DNA of 64,000 nucleotides from Bacteroidota bacterium. Lineage in GTDB: Bacteria > Bacteroidota > Bacteroidia > Bacteroidales > UBA12077. Below, piece by piece: positions 23,073 through 31,947 of the stretch. The notes beneath the pieces are model-generated. The model did no database searches. It was not told the DNA's origin and was given only the letters and a program-made list of their open reading frames with translations. Position numbers and translations under genes: made by a program. The stretch's first letter is position 1. Every line of letters begins with the position of its first letter. Location: contig JAHLLG010000003.1 in the NCBI GenBank assembly GCA_020444275.1, positions 1 through 64,000 of the forward strand, in the 5' to 3' direction.

Positions 23073-24407
23073 ATGATCGACATCATTTATTTACTATTAG
23101 GTGCTGCTGCGGGATTCGCAGCAGCATGGTTTATAAGCAAAGCCAAATACAGAAATACTAATTCGTTAGCAAAACAGACCGAATTGTTAAAACAACAGGC
23201 CATTGATTTATCGTCAGAGCTCAGAATAAAAGATGAGCGCTTAAGTGTATTAAACGAAAATTTGCAGGAGATAAAAACAGAATTAGCCGATAAGGAGAAT
23301 CAATTGATTCATCATCAGAAAATGCTGGTAGCCAAAGATTCTGATCTGAAACATCTTACTGAACGACTTACTGAGCAGAAATCGGAGGTTGAGGAGTTGC
23401 AACAAAAATTCAAAATCGAGTTTGAAAACCTGGCCAATAAAATCCTTGAAGAAAAATCGGGTAAATTTACCGAGCAAAATAAAAAGAACCTCGATGAGAT
23501 TCTGAATCCGCTGAAAGATAAAATTCAGCAGTTTGAGCGAAAAGTAGACGAAACACACAAGAAAGATATCGAAGATCGTGCATCGATCCAGGAACGCATT
23601 AAAAACCTGATCGAAACCAGCAATCAAATGAGCGAAGATGCTAAAAACTTAACGAAAGCATTAAAAGGCGATTCCAAAACGCAGGGTAACTGGGGCGAGT
23701 TGATTCTCGAAAATATTCTGGAAAGCTCAGGATTGGTAAAAGATCGCGAATATTTTGTGCAACAGTCGTTCAAATCCGAAGATGGCAGTCGTTTTCAGCC
23801 CGATGTAATTATAAAATTTCCCGATAACCGCAATGTGATTATCGATTCGAAAGTCTCGTTAACCGCTTACGAGCGCTTTGTGACCGCCGAAGATAAAGAT
23901 CAACAGGATAAAGCATTAAACGAGCATCTTCTTTCAGTAAAAAACCATATCAAAGAATTGAGCGAAAAGCGATACCAGGATTTAGCTGATATAAAATCGT
24001 TGGATTTTGTAATGATGTTTTTACCTATTGAACCGGCATTTCTGTTAGCTATTCAAAAAGATAGCGAGCTTTGGAATTTTGCCTATTCAAGAGGAATTTT
24101 GTTGATTAGTCCGACCAATTTAATTGCCGTACTTAAAATGATCTCCAATTTCTGGGAGCAAGATCGACAGAATAAAAACGTGATGGAGATTGCACGCCAA
24201 AGTGGTGCGCTTTACGACAAGTTTGTTGGTTTTATTAGTGATTTGCAGGATATCGGAAATCGCATCGATTCCACCAAAAAAGCTTATGAAGGCGCCATGA
24301 ATAAAATTTCTACTGGTCGCGGAAACTTGATAACAACAGCGCAAAAGATTAAGGAGCTGGGAGCAAAAACTAAAAAGGAGTTACCCAATGAGCTCTTCGA
24401 GGAGTAG
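23073..24407 (+). CDS. rmuC: DNA recombination protein RmuC
   Basis: A 444-residue protein with an N-terminal membrane helix (about residues 4-21), a long coiled coil (about 30-200) and the RmuC domain with GNWGELILENILE and DGSRFQPDVIIKFPDNRNVIIDSKVS, a nuclease-like PD-(D/E)xK-type core (Asp-Ser-Lys). RmuC limits some DNA rearrangements and has been linked with control of invading DNA. Length fits the family. It is six bases from the preceding lipoprotein gene. Confidence 0.93.
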   Translation: MIDIIYLLLGAAAGFAAAWFISKAKYRNTNSLAKQTELLKQQAIDLSSELRIKDERLSVLNENLQEIKTELADKENQLIHHQKMLVAKDSDLKHLTERLTEQKSEVEELQQKFKIEFENLANKILEEKSGKFTEQNKKNLDEILNPLKDKIQQFERKVDETHKKDIEDRASIQERIKNLIETSNQMSEDAKNLTKALKGDSKTQGNWGELILENILESSGLVKDREYFVQQSFKSEDGSRFQPDVIIKFPDNRNVIIDSKVSLTAYERFVTAEDKDQQDKALNEHLLSVKNHIKELSEKRYQDLADIKSLDFVMMFLPIEPAFLLAIQKDSELWNFAYSRGILLISPTNLIAVLKMISNFWEQDRQNKNVMEIARQSGALYDKFVGFISDLQDIGNRIDSTKKAYEGAMNKISTGRGNLITTAQKIKELGAKTKKELPNELFEE

Positions 24408-24412
24408 GGTTT

Positions 24413-24515
24413 TAAATTGTTAAATGGTTACATTGTTAAACTGATAAATTGTTTTTTTTATTCAGTCCATAGTTAATAGACAATAGTCCATGGTTTGACT
24501 ATGATGGTTTGTTCT
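24413..24515. repeat. dispersed repeat, copy A
   Basis: Contains AAATTGTTAAA, GATAAATTGTTTTTTTTATT and TTCAGTCCATAGTTAATAGA followed by CAATAGTCCATGG. Copies B (25176-25345) and C (25927-26095) share the AGTCCATAGTTGATAGA core. Copy A is the shortest and stands right after rmuC. Confidence 0.65.
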
Positions 24516-24582
24516 AAAAACTTAACTGAAGATCATTTGCATTGATGTATAATATGTGTTAACTTTGTAATTACATTTTAAG

Positions 24583-24837
24583 ATGCATATTATGGATATT
24601 TCAATAGTTAAAATAGGCAATTCAAAAGGGATTCGATTAAGCAAAACGTTGCTTGAAAAGTATAACATAAAAGATAAAGTTGAGCTTATTTTGGAAAAAG
24701 GATATATCATTCTGAAACCAAAGGCCGAACCAAGAAAGGGTTGGGAAAAGGCATTTAAGAAAATGCACGAAAGTGGTGACGATAAGCCATTAATGAACGA
24801 TGTGTTCGAAGACGAAAGCTTTGAAGAATGGAAATAA
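24583..24837 (+). CDS. mazE: AbrB/MazE-type antitoxin
   Basis: An 84-residue protein with the swapped-hairpin SpoVT/AbrB fold at residues about 3-48: SIVKIGNSKGIRLSKTLLEKY is the classical start of a MazE-like DNA-binding domain. The acidic C-terminus (DVFEDESFEEWK) would bind and block the toxin. It overlaps the toxin gene by ten bases. The start could also be the Met three codons later (MDIS). The pair probably represses its own promoter. Repeats flank the module on both sides. Confidence 0.9.
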   Translation: MHIMDISIVKIGNSKGIRLSKTLLEKYNIKDKVELILEKGYIILKPKAEPRKGWEKAFKKMHESGDDKPLMNDVFEDESFEEWK

Positions 24838-25151
24838 ACCAGTACGAAATAGTATTAGTTAATCTCGACCCAACCATCGGGAGTGAGATAAAAAAAACAC
24901 GCCCATGTGTTATCATTTCTCCAAACGAAATGAACTGGCATTTAAATACAGTTGTAATTGCTCCAATGACAAGTACATCAAAAAAATATCCAACACGAGT
25001 TTCTGTTAAACACGATCATAAAACAGGTTGGATTGTGCTCGATCAAATTAGAACAATAGATAAGCAGCGAATTATCAAATCACTTGATACATTAAATGAG
25101 AAAGAGATCCAAAAGGTTAAAATGATACTGAAAGAGATATTTGTTGATTAG
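24828..25151 (+). CDS. mazF: MazF/PemK-type endoribonuclease toxin
   Basis: A 107-residue toxin of the MazF/PemK family. Typical motifs are VNLDPTIGSEIKKTRPCVII (about residues 11-30), the VVIAPMTS stretch (about 42-49) and WIVLDQIRTIDKQRI (about 68-82). MazF cuts mRNA at short sequences and is held inactive by the antitoxin. The ATG overlaps the end of the antitoxin gene, which couples their translation. Length is normal. Confidence 0.93.
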   Translation: MEINQYEIVLVNLDPTIGSEIKKTRPCVIISPNEMNWHLNTVVIAPMTSTSKKYPTRVSVKHDHKTGWIVLDQIRTIDKQRIIKSLDTLNEKEIQKVKMILKEIFVD

Positions 25152-25175
25152 TTTTTTTCAGTTATAAAACAGATA

Positions 25176-25345
25176 GTTTTAAACTGTTAAATTGATAAAT
25201 TGTTTTTTTATTCAGTCCGTAGTTGATAGAAATAGTCCACAGATTTGCTGTGATGAGTCAGTTAATTAATAGTTTAAATGAGTGAATTATTTGTACATTT
25301 AGATTAATTGGAAAAATTTCCAATCATCCGAAGGATATAGCGGAA
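25176..25345. repeat. dispersed repeat, copy B
   Basis: Carries the same core as copy A (TTCAGTCCGTAGTTGATAGA, then AGTCCACAG) and extends with TTTAGATTAATTGGAAAAA and CCAATCATCCGAAGGATAT, also found in copy C. No gene is seen in it. Confidence 0.65.
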
Positions 25346-25429
25346 ACGAGTAAAATGTTATAATTCTTAGTGAATCTTAGTGCATTTTTAGTGGCTAAGT
25401 GGTAAAATAAAAACTTAACGTATTAAATT

Positions 25430-25939
25430 ATGGCAGTAAAAGAGATCTTGTTGATAGGAAATCCTGTATTAAGAGAAAAATCTAAAGATATTACAGATTT
25501 TAATATTGAACTCAATAATTTAATTTCCGATTTAAAAGATACCATCATTGATTTTCAGCAAAGAAAACATATAGGCAGGGGAATAGCAGCACCACAAATT
25601 GGCGTGCTTAAAAAAGTTATTTACCTGCATTTACCCGATCGAAGTTTTCCTCTAATTAATCCTGAAATTATCTGGAAAAGCAAAGAAACTATCAACGTGT
25701 GGGATAGCTGCTTTAGTTTCGATGTTGCCTTTTTTGTAAAAACCGAGCGGCACAAATCCATAAGTGTAAAATATCAGGATCAAAAAGGTACATTGATCGA
25801 AGAAACTTTTCATGACGATCTATCCGAACTGCTTCAGCACGAAATTGATCATCTGCATGGTATTTTAGCTACCGATCATCTTAAAAGTAATAAAGATATT
25901 ATTCTACGTGCAGAGTGGGAGAAATTAATAAATTGTTAG
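25430..25939 (+). CDS. def: divergent peptide deformylase
   Basis: A 169-residue deformylase-fold protein. Motif 1 is RGIAAPQIG (about residues 46-54), motif 2 is altered to DSCFSF (about 90-95, where EGCLS is usual), and motif 3 is QHEIDHLHG (about 137-145). The metal ligands Cys and two His are kept, and so is the catalytic Glu of HEIDH. The true Def removes the formyl group from nascent N-terminal Met. Loss of the EGCL glycine and glutamate suggests a second, less typical deformylase. It lies between repeat copies B and C. Confidence 0.82.
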   Translation: MAVKEILLIGNPVLREKSKDITDFNIELNNLISDLKDTIIDFQQRKHIGRGIAAPQIGVLKKVIYLHLPDRSFPLINPEIIWKSKETINVWDSCFSFDVAFFVKTERHKSISVKYQDQKGTLIEETFHDDLSELLQHEIDHLHGILATDHLKSNKDIILRAEWEKLINC

Positions 25940-26095
25940 ATTGTTTTTATTTATACAGTCCATAGTTGATAGACAACAGTCCACAGCATGTCTGTTGTGG
26001 TTTGCTTAAATATTTGGTATTAATATACTATCTTGTTCATTGTATTTAGATTAAGTGGAAACAACTTCCAATTGTCCGAAGGATATTGGAACGTT
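25927..26095. repeat. dispersed repeat, copy C
   Basis: Starts inside the 3' end of the deformylase gene. It holds ACAGTCCATAGTTGATAGA, CAACAGTCCACAG, ATTTAGATTAAGTGGAAA and CCAATTGTCCGAAGGATAT, matching copy B through most of its length. Confidence 0.65.
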
Positions 26096-26305
26096 GTTGA
26101 AAAGTTAATCTTTCCTTGTTGGCAGGTTAGTGGTATAGAACTTTTAATGTATTGTATTATTTCAGTTAAAGATATTTTGCTGTTATAAATTCGATATACA
26201 AATAATGAATAGTCAAAGATATCTTCCTTAATTCGTCAAAAAAAATCGGTTTATTTTGTTTTAAGCCAATAATTTACTAATCTTGCGCTCTCATTTTTTG
26301 AACGC
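26096..26305. other. intergenic region
   Basis: About 210 AT-rich bases between repeat copy C and the L,D-transpeptidase gene. No gene or hairpin stands out; the promoter of the transpeptidase is expected here. Confidence 0.35.
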
Positions 26306-27013
26306 ATGAACCGGAATTTTCTTATTGTCATTATATTAATTGCTATTTCAGTAGTTTGTCTTTATGGAATGAAATATCAGGAACAATCAAATCATCCTGA
26401 AATTAGTGCAAACGATACGTTACTTTTAGATTGGGAGGAGCAGCTGTCCGATTCATTGGAGATTCCTCTTCCGGCAATCAATATGGCAATCAATGGTTAC
26501 CACGCTCTACAAAGTAAGGATTTATTAAAGAACGATTCATTAATTGCAATTATCGATTTTAGCAGTCCATCAACCCACAAGAGATTTTTTGTGTTGGATA
26601 TAAAAAACAAGCAAGTGATAAAAAATACCTGGGTAGCTCATGGTATGAAATCGGGAGAAAATATGGCCGAATCATTTTCAAATAGGCGCCATTCCAATAA
26701 AAGCAGCCTGGGTCTTTACCTTACACAAGAAACGTACGAAGGTAAACATGGTTATTCTTTACGACTAAAAGGCATGAGCAAAGGTTTAAATGATCATGCG
26801 CGAAAACGTGCCATTGTAATACATGGTGCCAATTACGTAAGCCATGATTTTATTCTTGAACACGGACGACTTGGTCGCAGCTTTGGGTGCCCCGCGGTTC
26901 CAATGGATGAAGTGAACGAAATTATTGATTTGATAAAAGAGGGAGCCTGCCTGTTTATTTATCACCCGGATGCAATTCCTATCTCTACAGAAGATTTGGA
27001 AAAACTTCCTTAA
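26306..27013 (+). CDS. murein L,D-transpeptidase catalytic domain protein
   Basis: A 235-residue exported or membrane-anchored protein (hydrophobic residues about 5-22). Residues about 75-225 fit the YkuD_2 type catalytic domain: VIHGANYVS (about 172-180) and the Cys motif GRSFGCPAVP (about 191-200, nucleophile Cys196). Such enzymes make 3-3 cross-links or attach proteins to peptidoglycan. Its last 29 bases overlap, convergently, the end of another L,D-transpeptidase gene on the minus strand. Confidence 0.85.
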   Translation: MNRNFLIVIILIAISVVCLYGMKYQEQSNHPEISANDTLLLDWEEQLSDSLEIPLPAINMAINGYHALQSKDLLKNDSLIAIIDFSSPSTHKRFFVLDIKNKQVIKNTWVAHGMKSGENMAESFSNRRHSNKSSLGLYLTQETYEGKHGYSLRLKGMSKGLNDHARKRAIVIHGANYVSHDFILEHGRLGRSFGCPAVPMDEVNEIIDLIKEGACLFIYHPDAIPISTEDLEKLP

Positions 27014-28673
27014 TCTCTTTGCTATCCAGGTTGTAAATATCATCATAAAAAACCATATCGGTATTTTCTGCTGCGCTGCATGTAATGTACTGTATGTGTA
27101 TTTTTACTTTCTCCGATAAATTAATCTCTTCGCGTGCGCTTTTTGATATGAGATGGTCTATATCCTGATTGTTTTGCTGTGTATATTTATTAGCTAAATA
27201 TTGCGCTAGTTTATTTGGATTTTCCAATCGTACACAGCCGTGAGAGAAAGTACGATTTTTAAGTTTAAACAAACTCTTCGATTGAGTATCGTGTAAATAA
27301 ACACTGTAATCGTTAGGGAAAATAAACTTGATCTGTCCCAGGGCATTATATTTGCTATTAATCTGTCGTAACCAGTATCTTTTTCCTAGCGGATCGTCCG
27401 AATTCCAATCAATAACAGAAGGATCGACAATCTCTTCGCGGCCATTAATTACGAAAAATCCATTACGTTGTAAATAGGTCGAATCTTTCCGTATTTTGTG
27501 AAGCATTTCAAAGGTAATGCTGCGAGGAACGGTCCAGTAAGGATTGGCAATTACTTTCTCAATATCACTTGATAAAACCGGAGTAGGCGTTCTTTTCTTT
27601 CCTACAATTACATTAAACGATTCTTTCTCTTGATTTGCCTCCACAACATGTAACTTAAATTCAGGAATATTAACAAACAGGTAGTTTTCGCCAGAATGCT
27701 TCAACTTTCGTAATCGGTTTACGTTTAAGCAGGCCAGGTAGTATTTGTATTCTAATAACGAAACCAACACTTCGTGAGTGGGTACATTCAAAATAGAGTC
27801 GTGTCGCAAATTATGCTCATCCTGTAATGCGAAAAGTGCATCTTTTTTTGTGTTCGACTTATTAAATACCGGTATTTCTGTAACCTGAGCATAGTACAAG
27901 CTTTTTGCAAGTAGTTTATCATCAATAAAAGCCGGGGTAGTATATTTAACCGAATAATGCAAATCAATAAAGTATGATAACGAAGTAAGCAAGTTGCGAT
28001 GATGAACCAGGTTGGGTTGTTCGTCTAAAATTCCATTTCGTAAATTATTATTGCTAATGGCACTATCTAATACTTTGGGCAGTAAATGTATAGTCGTTAA
28101 ATAGGCATTTGATGTATCCTGTTCTAATATTCCAAGCTTAAGATACAGGATAAATTTTAATGCTGAATAGGTTGTAGTTAGTTCCAGTTCTATTCTGTTA
28201 AACAAAACATTTTCCTGTCCTAGCATTGTATTGAAGTTATTCTCTAACAGGTGTAGCTCTTCCGTGCTAAAATAATCGAACGGAAAGCCAAAATATGCTG
28301 CGCTATCTAACAGATTAATTAGAACTGAAAATCGTTCGTTGGATTCAAGATTATCGATCCATACCGGTTTGTAATTTCTATTTTGGTAAAAAGTAATGAG
28401 CTGCTTTTTAAGTTCATTTGTTATATGATGATTGGTATCAGCTTCTATTTCATGATGTAACGCGTCTACTTCCGATTGAATTAAATTTTGAAACTGATAA
28501 TACTGTGTTTTCACCATTTCATGATCTATACGTAGTGTGGCACTTTTATAACTGCTCAAAACATTAAATAAAATCGCTAAGGTAAGATATGCTGCAAAGG
28601 CAAATAAAAATCGTTTTCTTTTTCCGGATTCAGAAGTAAAATTAAATTCTATGAGATCGTTATTGCTATCCAT
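26985..28673 (-). CDS. L,D-transpeptidase, YcbB/LdtD type
   Basis: A 562-residue protein with one N-terminal membrane helix (about residues 22-40), a scaffold region (about 60-320) and a YkuD catalytic domain. Motifs are ITFYQNRNYKPVW near residue 87, NIPEFKLHVVE near 339, and the catalytic SHGCVRLENP (about 486-495) with HDTQSKSLF just before. This fits the LdtD/YcbB family that builds 3-3 cross-links in peptidoglycan. It converges on and overlaps the smaller transpeptidase gene by 29 bases. Confidence 0.9.
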   Translation of the reverse strand: MDSNNDLIEFNFTSESGKRKRFLFAFAAYLTLAILFNVLSSYKSATLRIDHEMVKTQYYQFQNLIQSEVDALHHEIEADTNHHITNELKKQLITFYQNRNYKPVWIDNLESNERFSVLINLLDSAAYFGFPFDYFSTEELHLLENNFNTMLGQENVLFNRIELELTTTYSALKFILYLKLGILEQDTSNAYLTTIHLLPKVLDSAISNNNLRNGILDEQPNLVHHRNLLTSLSYFIDLHYSVKYTTPAFIDDKLLAKSLYYAQVTEIPVFNKSNTKKDALFALQDEHNLRHDSILNVPTHEVLVSLLEYKYYLACLNVNRLRKLKHSGENYLFVNIPEFKLHVVEANQEKESFNVIVGKKRTPTPVLSSDIEKVIANPYWTVPRSITFEMLHKIRKDSTYLQRNGFFVINGREEIVDPSVIDWNSDDPLGKRYWLRQINSKYNALGQIKFIFPNDYSVYLHDTQSKSLFKLKNRTFSHGCVRLENPNKLAQYLANKYTQQNNQDIDHLISKSAREEINLSEKVKIHIQYITCSAAENTDMVFYDDIYNLDSKEIKEVFPNLL

Positions 28674-29079
28674 TTTCGATGCGATTTCTATTTATATATA
28701 CGTTGATATTTAAAAAACGAATGCCTTTTTTAGATGAACAACTACTAAACTTTGATAAACGAATTGATATGACCTGTGAACAAGTTAAAAATCTATAAAT
28801 GTCAATAAATCAAATAATTACAAAAGGTGATTTAGATCACTATTTCTATAGTAATTGGTATTAAAGGCAAGCGAAAAACTTCTGAAAAAATATAAAGTCT
28901 TTTTTTAAGAGTCAGTTTTAACAAAAGATTAATGAGATGATTTTTCACACACTATTTGTTCGTTAATTGAAAATAATGAAGTGCATAGCTTCTATTGTAA
29001 GTTGTTTTCTGAATTAATTCCTGTAAATTTTGAGGTAACTTTTTTATCTTTGAACAAGTGCTTATAAAAATTCATCTCA
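28674..29079. other. divergent intergenic region
   Basis: 406 AT-rich bases between two divergent genes. The only clear signal is a plus-strand TATCTTTG box at 29045-29052 before the serine hydrolase. No open frame of weight and no strong hairpin were seen. Confidence 0.5.
29045..29052 (+). promoter_or_regulatory. TATCTTTG -7 box
   Basis: Fits TAnnTTTG and lies 28 bases upstream of the ATG at 29080, a usual distance for a Bacteroidota promoter. Confidence 0.55.
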
Positions 29080-30375
29080 ATGCAAACCAATCGCTGCCAA
29101 TTCATAGTATGGTCTTTGGTTACCATATTTATTTTTACCCAGTGTTCACTTTCTTACCGGGTAAAGAAAAGTCCCGATAAGGTTATACATGGTTATGTTG
29201 CTCCGGGATTTGAAGAAGTAGAACAAGAATTCAGAAATAACTATATCTACCGCGACGAAAACGGTTCAGCACTTACCATTTATTATAAAGGCGAAAAGGT
29301 TGTCGATTTGTGGGGAGGGTATCGCGATGCGCTGTTGCGTAAAAAATGGGAAGAGGATACTAAAGTTATTGTATTTTCAACTACAAAAGGGTTATCTGCT
29401 TTGTGTATAGCTATGGCAAACTCTAATGGATGGCTCGATTACAACAAGAAAGTTTCAACCTATTGGCCGGAGTTTGCTCAAAACGGTAAAGAAGATATTA
29501 CGGTGGAACAGTTGTTGGCACATGAGGCTGGTTTATGTTTGGTTGATGAAGTGTTTGAAGTGAGCGATCTCAAAGATTTTGATTACATAGCCAAAATCAT
29601 GGCACGACAAGAGCCTCTTTGGGAGCCAGGACAACAACATGGTTACCACCTGGCAACCATGGGTATGTACATGAACGAACTTATGCGCAGGGTCGATCCA
29701 CAAGGGCGTTCAATAGGTCAGTTTTTTGCCGAAGAGTTTGCCAAACCACTAAACCTGGATTTTTATATTGGATTGCCTGATTCAATTCCCGATGACGAAT
29801 TGGCCAAAGTGTATTATCCATCAATATTTCAATTTATTATAAATATGGACAAAATGCCGCGTAAAATGCGCGAGGATTTCCGCGACCGAAGTTCTATTCT
29901 GTATCAGTCGTTTAAAATTCCAAAAAAGTTCAGCCCTAATAATGAAACAACTCGTGAAGTAGAAATGCCTTCGGCCAACGGTATTGGCGATGCACGATCC
30001 ATTGCTAAATTGTACAGTATTTTTGCTCAAGGTGGTAAGGAAGTTGGTTTGGCCGATTCGACCTTTAATTTGTTAACTCAACCCGCACATATTCCACCCA
30101 AAGGTGCTTTCGACATTGTAATGGGGCTCGAAACCTATTTTGCTTATGGTTTTATAAAACCTGGCCCCAATTTATTGTATGGTAATAACCGAGAGGTATT
30201 TGGTACACCTGGAGCAGGCGGATCGTATGGTTTTGCCGACCCGGAAAAAGAGATTGGTTATGCTTACGTTATGTCAAAAATGGGATTATATTTAGTGAAT
30301 GATCCCCGCGAAGTAGCTTTACGAAAAGCAATGTATCGATGTATTGAACGAATTGAGGAAGAAGAGAAAGAATAA
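29080..30375 (+). CDS. serine hydrolase lipoprotein, beta-lactamase-like
   Basis: A 431-residue lipoprotein; the lipobox ends at Cys22 (FTQC). The SxxK motif is STTK in VFSTTKGLSAL (about residues 106-109). The Tyr motif is YHLAT (about 188-192), close to the form seen in family VIII carboxylesterases, and the late Gly motif is TPGAGGSYGFADP (about 379-391). Family VIII enzymes have a beta-lactamase fold but act mainly on esters. It probably works in the periplasm or on the outer membrane. SpoIIE-type phosphatase follows 40 bases later. Confidence 0.85.
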   Translation: MQTNRCQFIVWSLVTIFIFTQCSLSYRVKKSPDKVIHGYVAPGFEEVEQEFRNNYIYRDENGSALTIYYKGEKVVDLWGGYRDALLRKKWEEDTKVIVFSTTKGLSALCIAMANSNGWLDYNKKVSTYWPEFAQNGKEDITVEQLLAHEAGLCLVDEVFEVSDLKDFDYIAKIMARQEPLWEPGQQHGYHLATMGMYMNELMRRVDPQGRSIGQFFAEEFAKPLNLDFYIGLPDSIPDDELAKVYYPSIFQFIINMDKMPRKMREDFRDRSSILYQSFKIPKKFSPNNETTREVEMPSANGIGDARSIAKLYSIFAQGGKEVGLADSTFNLLTQPAHIPPKGAFDIVMGLETYFAYGFIKPGPNLLYGNNREVFGTPGAGGSYGFADPEKEIGYAYVMSKMGLYLVNDPREVALRKAMYRCIERIEEEEKE

Positions 30376-30415
30376 TTTATTACATTAGTTATGGTATCTA
30401 TAGAAAAAACGAGCA

Positions 30416-31888
30416 ATGATGAATAAAACAGCTAAATTGTACATGTACACCTTTCTTGGCGTAGGATTAATAATCTTCATCTTTGGCTTTATCGGGATTA
30501 ATATTTCGATGAAATATATTCAAAAAAATTATATCCAGTTACAAGTAGATGTAAATAAGCGTCAAGCTGAAAGAATGGCATTTATTGTTCATAAACAAGT
30601 TGAAAAGGGCATACCATTAGATTCAATTATAAATGACTTTCAAGCTTCAATTGTAGGAACCGAGCACGATAAAGGTTTTTTATGCATCTATGATACCAAA
30701 CAAATGCAATTAGTGAGTCATCCCAATGCAAATGCGGTAGGAATGAGTTTCACTGATGATTTTATTTTTAAAGATGTTAATTCAAAATCAGCAACATATA
30801 TAGGAAATGTATATGATACGCAAAAGCCAGCGGGGGGAATATTTATTCAGGGTGATATGCGTACCGATATTATTTACACAATCCCTATTGAAGGTACAAA
30901 CTGGTATTTAAATGTGCATGAGAACATTAATGCCATTAGTGCAGAATTAAAGCAGATTAAGTTTAGATATGTGATGGGTGCTTTATTATTGGGTATTATA
31001 ATTGCTATTGCAGCATCAATTACTGCTCGTCGGATAAGCAGAGTATATGAAAAACAGATCGAACAAAAAAATAAGGAAATCACTAAACAAAATGATCAGA
31101 TTGTTTCTAAAAACAAAGAAATTACGGATAGTATTAATTATGCCGAAAGAATACAAAATGCTGTGTTGCCAAACATCAATGCGCTAAAACAATTTACTCC
31201 TGATTATTTTATTCTTTATAAACCCAGAGATATTGTGAGTGGCGATTTTTACTGGTTCACCGCTGTAGAGCAATATTTTGTTATTGCCGCAGCTGATTGC
31301 ACCGGACATGGTGTTCCCGGAGCTTTTATGAGTATGCTTGGCATGGCCCTTTTGAATGAAATCGTGAATAACAGGCATATTGTTGATGCAAAAGAAATAC
31401 TAAATGAACTCCGATCGGGGGTTAAAAAATCGCTGCAACAAGAAGGTAACTATAATGAGCAAAAAGATGGAATGGACATCGCATTATGTGTGGTAAATAA
31501 AACCGAAAAAACACTGCAATATGCAGGTGCTAATAACCCACTCTATATTATTCGGGAAAATAGTGCTGCAAACGAATATGAATTGTTAGAGTATAAAGCA
31601 GACCGAATGCCTATTGGCATCTTTCCTAAAGATCATATTTCGTTTAAAAACAATGATATTAAACTTCAGGATAATGATCGTATGTATGTGTTTTCGGATG
31701 GTTTTGTATCCCAATTTGGTGGTGATAAGGGAGGTACATATAAATCAAAAAATCTGAAAAAACTTCTACTTTCAGTTCAGGATGAGGCCATGATTGAACA
31801 AAAAAGGCGAATAGATAAAGCACTAACGGGTTGGCAGGGAAACTATAACCAGGTTGATGATATTTTATTAATAGGATTTAAAGTGTAA
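30416..31888 (+). CDS. membrane SpoIIE-type PP2C phosphatase with sensor domain
   Basis: A 490-residue signalling protein. A membrane helix at about 9-30, an extracytoplasmic Cache-like sensor (about 33-178), a second helix (about 182-203), a short coiled coil (about 208-240) and a SpoIIE phosphatase domain (about 250-490). Metal-binding Asp residues appear in SGDFYWF, ADCTGHGVPG, DGMDIAL and FSDGF. Such proteins remove phosphate from Ser/Thr of partner regulators such as anti-anti-sigma factors. The first Met pair (MM) leaves two equal start choices. Confidence 0.88.
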   Translation: MMNKTAKLYMYTFLGVGLIIFIFGFIGINISMKYIQKNYIQLQVDVNKRQAERMAFIVHKQVEKGIPLDSIINDFQASIVGTEHDKGFLCIYDTKQMQLVSHPNANAVGMSFTDDFIFKDVNSKSATYIGNVYDTQKPAGGIFIQGDMRTDIIYTIPIEGTNWYLNVHENINAISAELKQIKFRYVMGALLLGIIIAIAASITARRISRVYEKQIEQKNKEITKQNDQIVSKNKEITDSINYAERIQNAVLPNINALKQFTPDYFILYKPRDIVSGDFYWFTAVEQYFVIAAADCTGHGVPGAFMSMLGMALLNEIVNNRHIVDAKEILNELRSGVKKSLQQEGNYNEQKDGMDIALCVVNKTEKTLQYAGANNPLYIIRENSAANEYELLEYKADRMPIGIFPKDHISFKNNDIKLQDNDRMYVFSDGFVSQFGGDKGGTYKSKNLKKLLLSVQDEAMIEQKRRIDKALTGWQGNYNQVDDILLIGFKV

Positions 31889-31947
31889 TTCAAAAGCGTG
31901 GATTAGTCATTATTTGATATCTTTAACGCTTAATTAAAATTCAGGTT

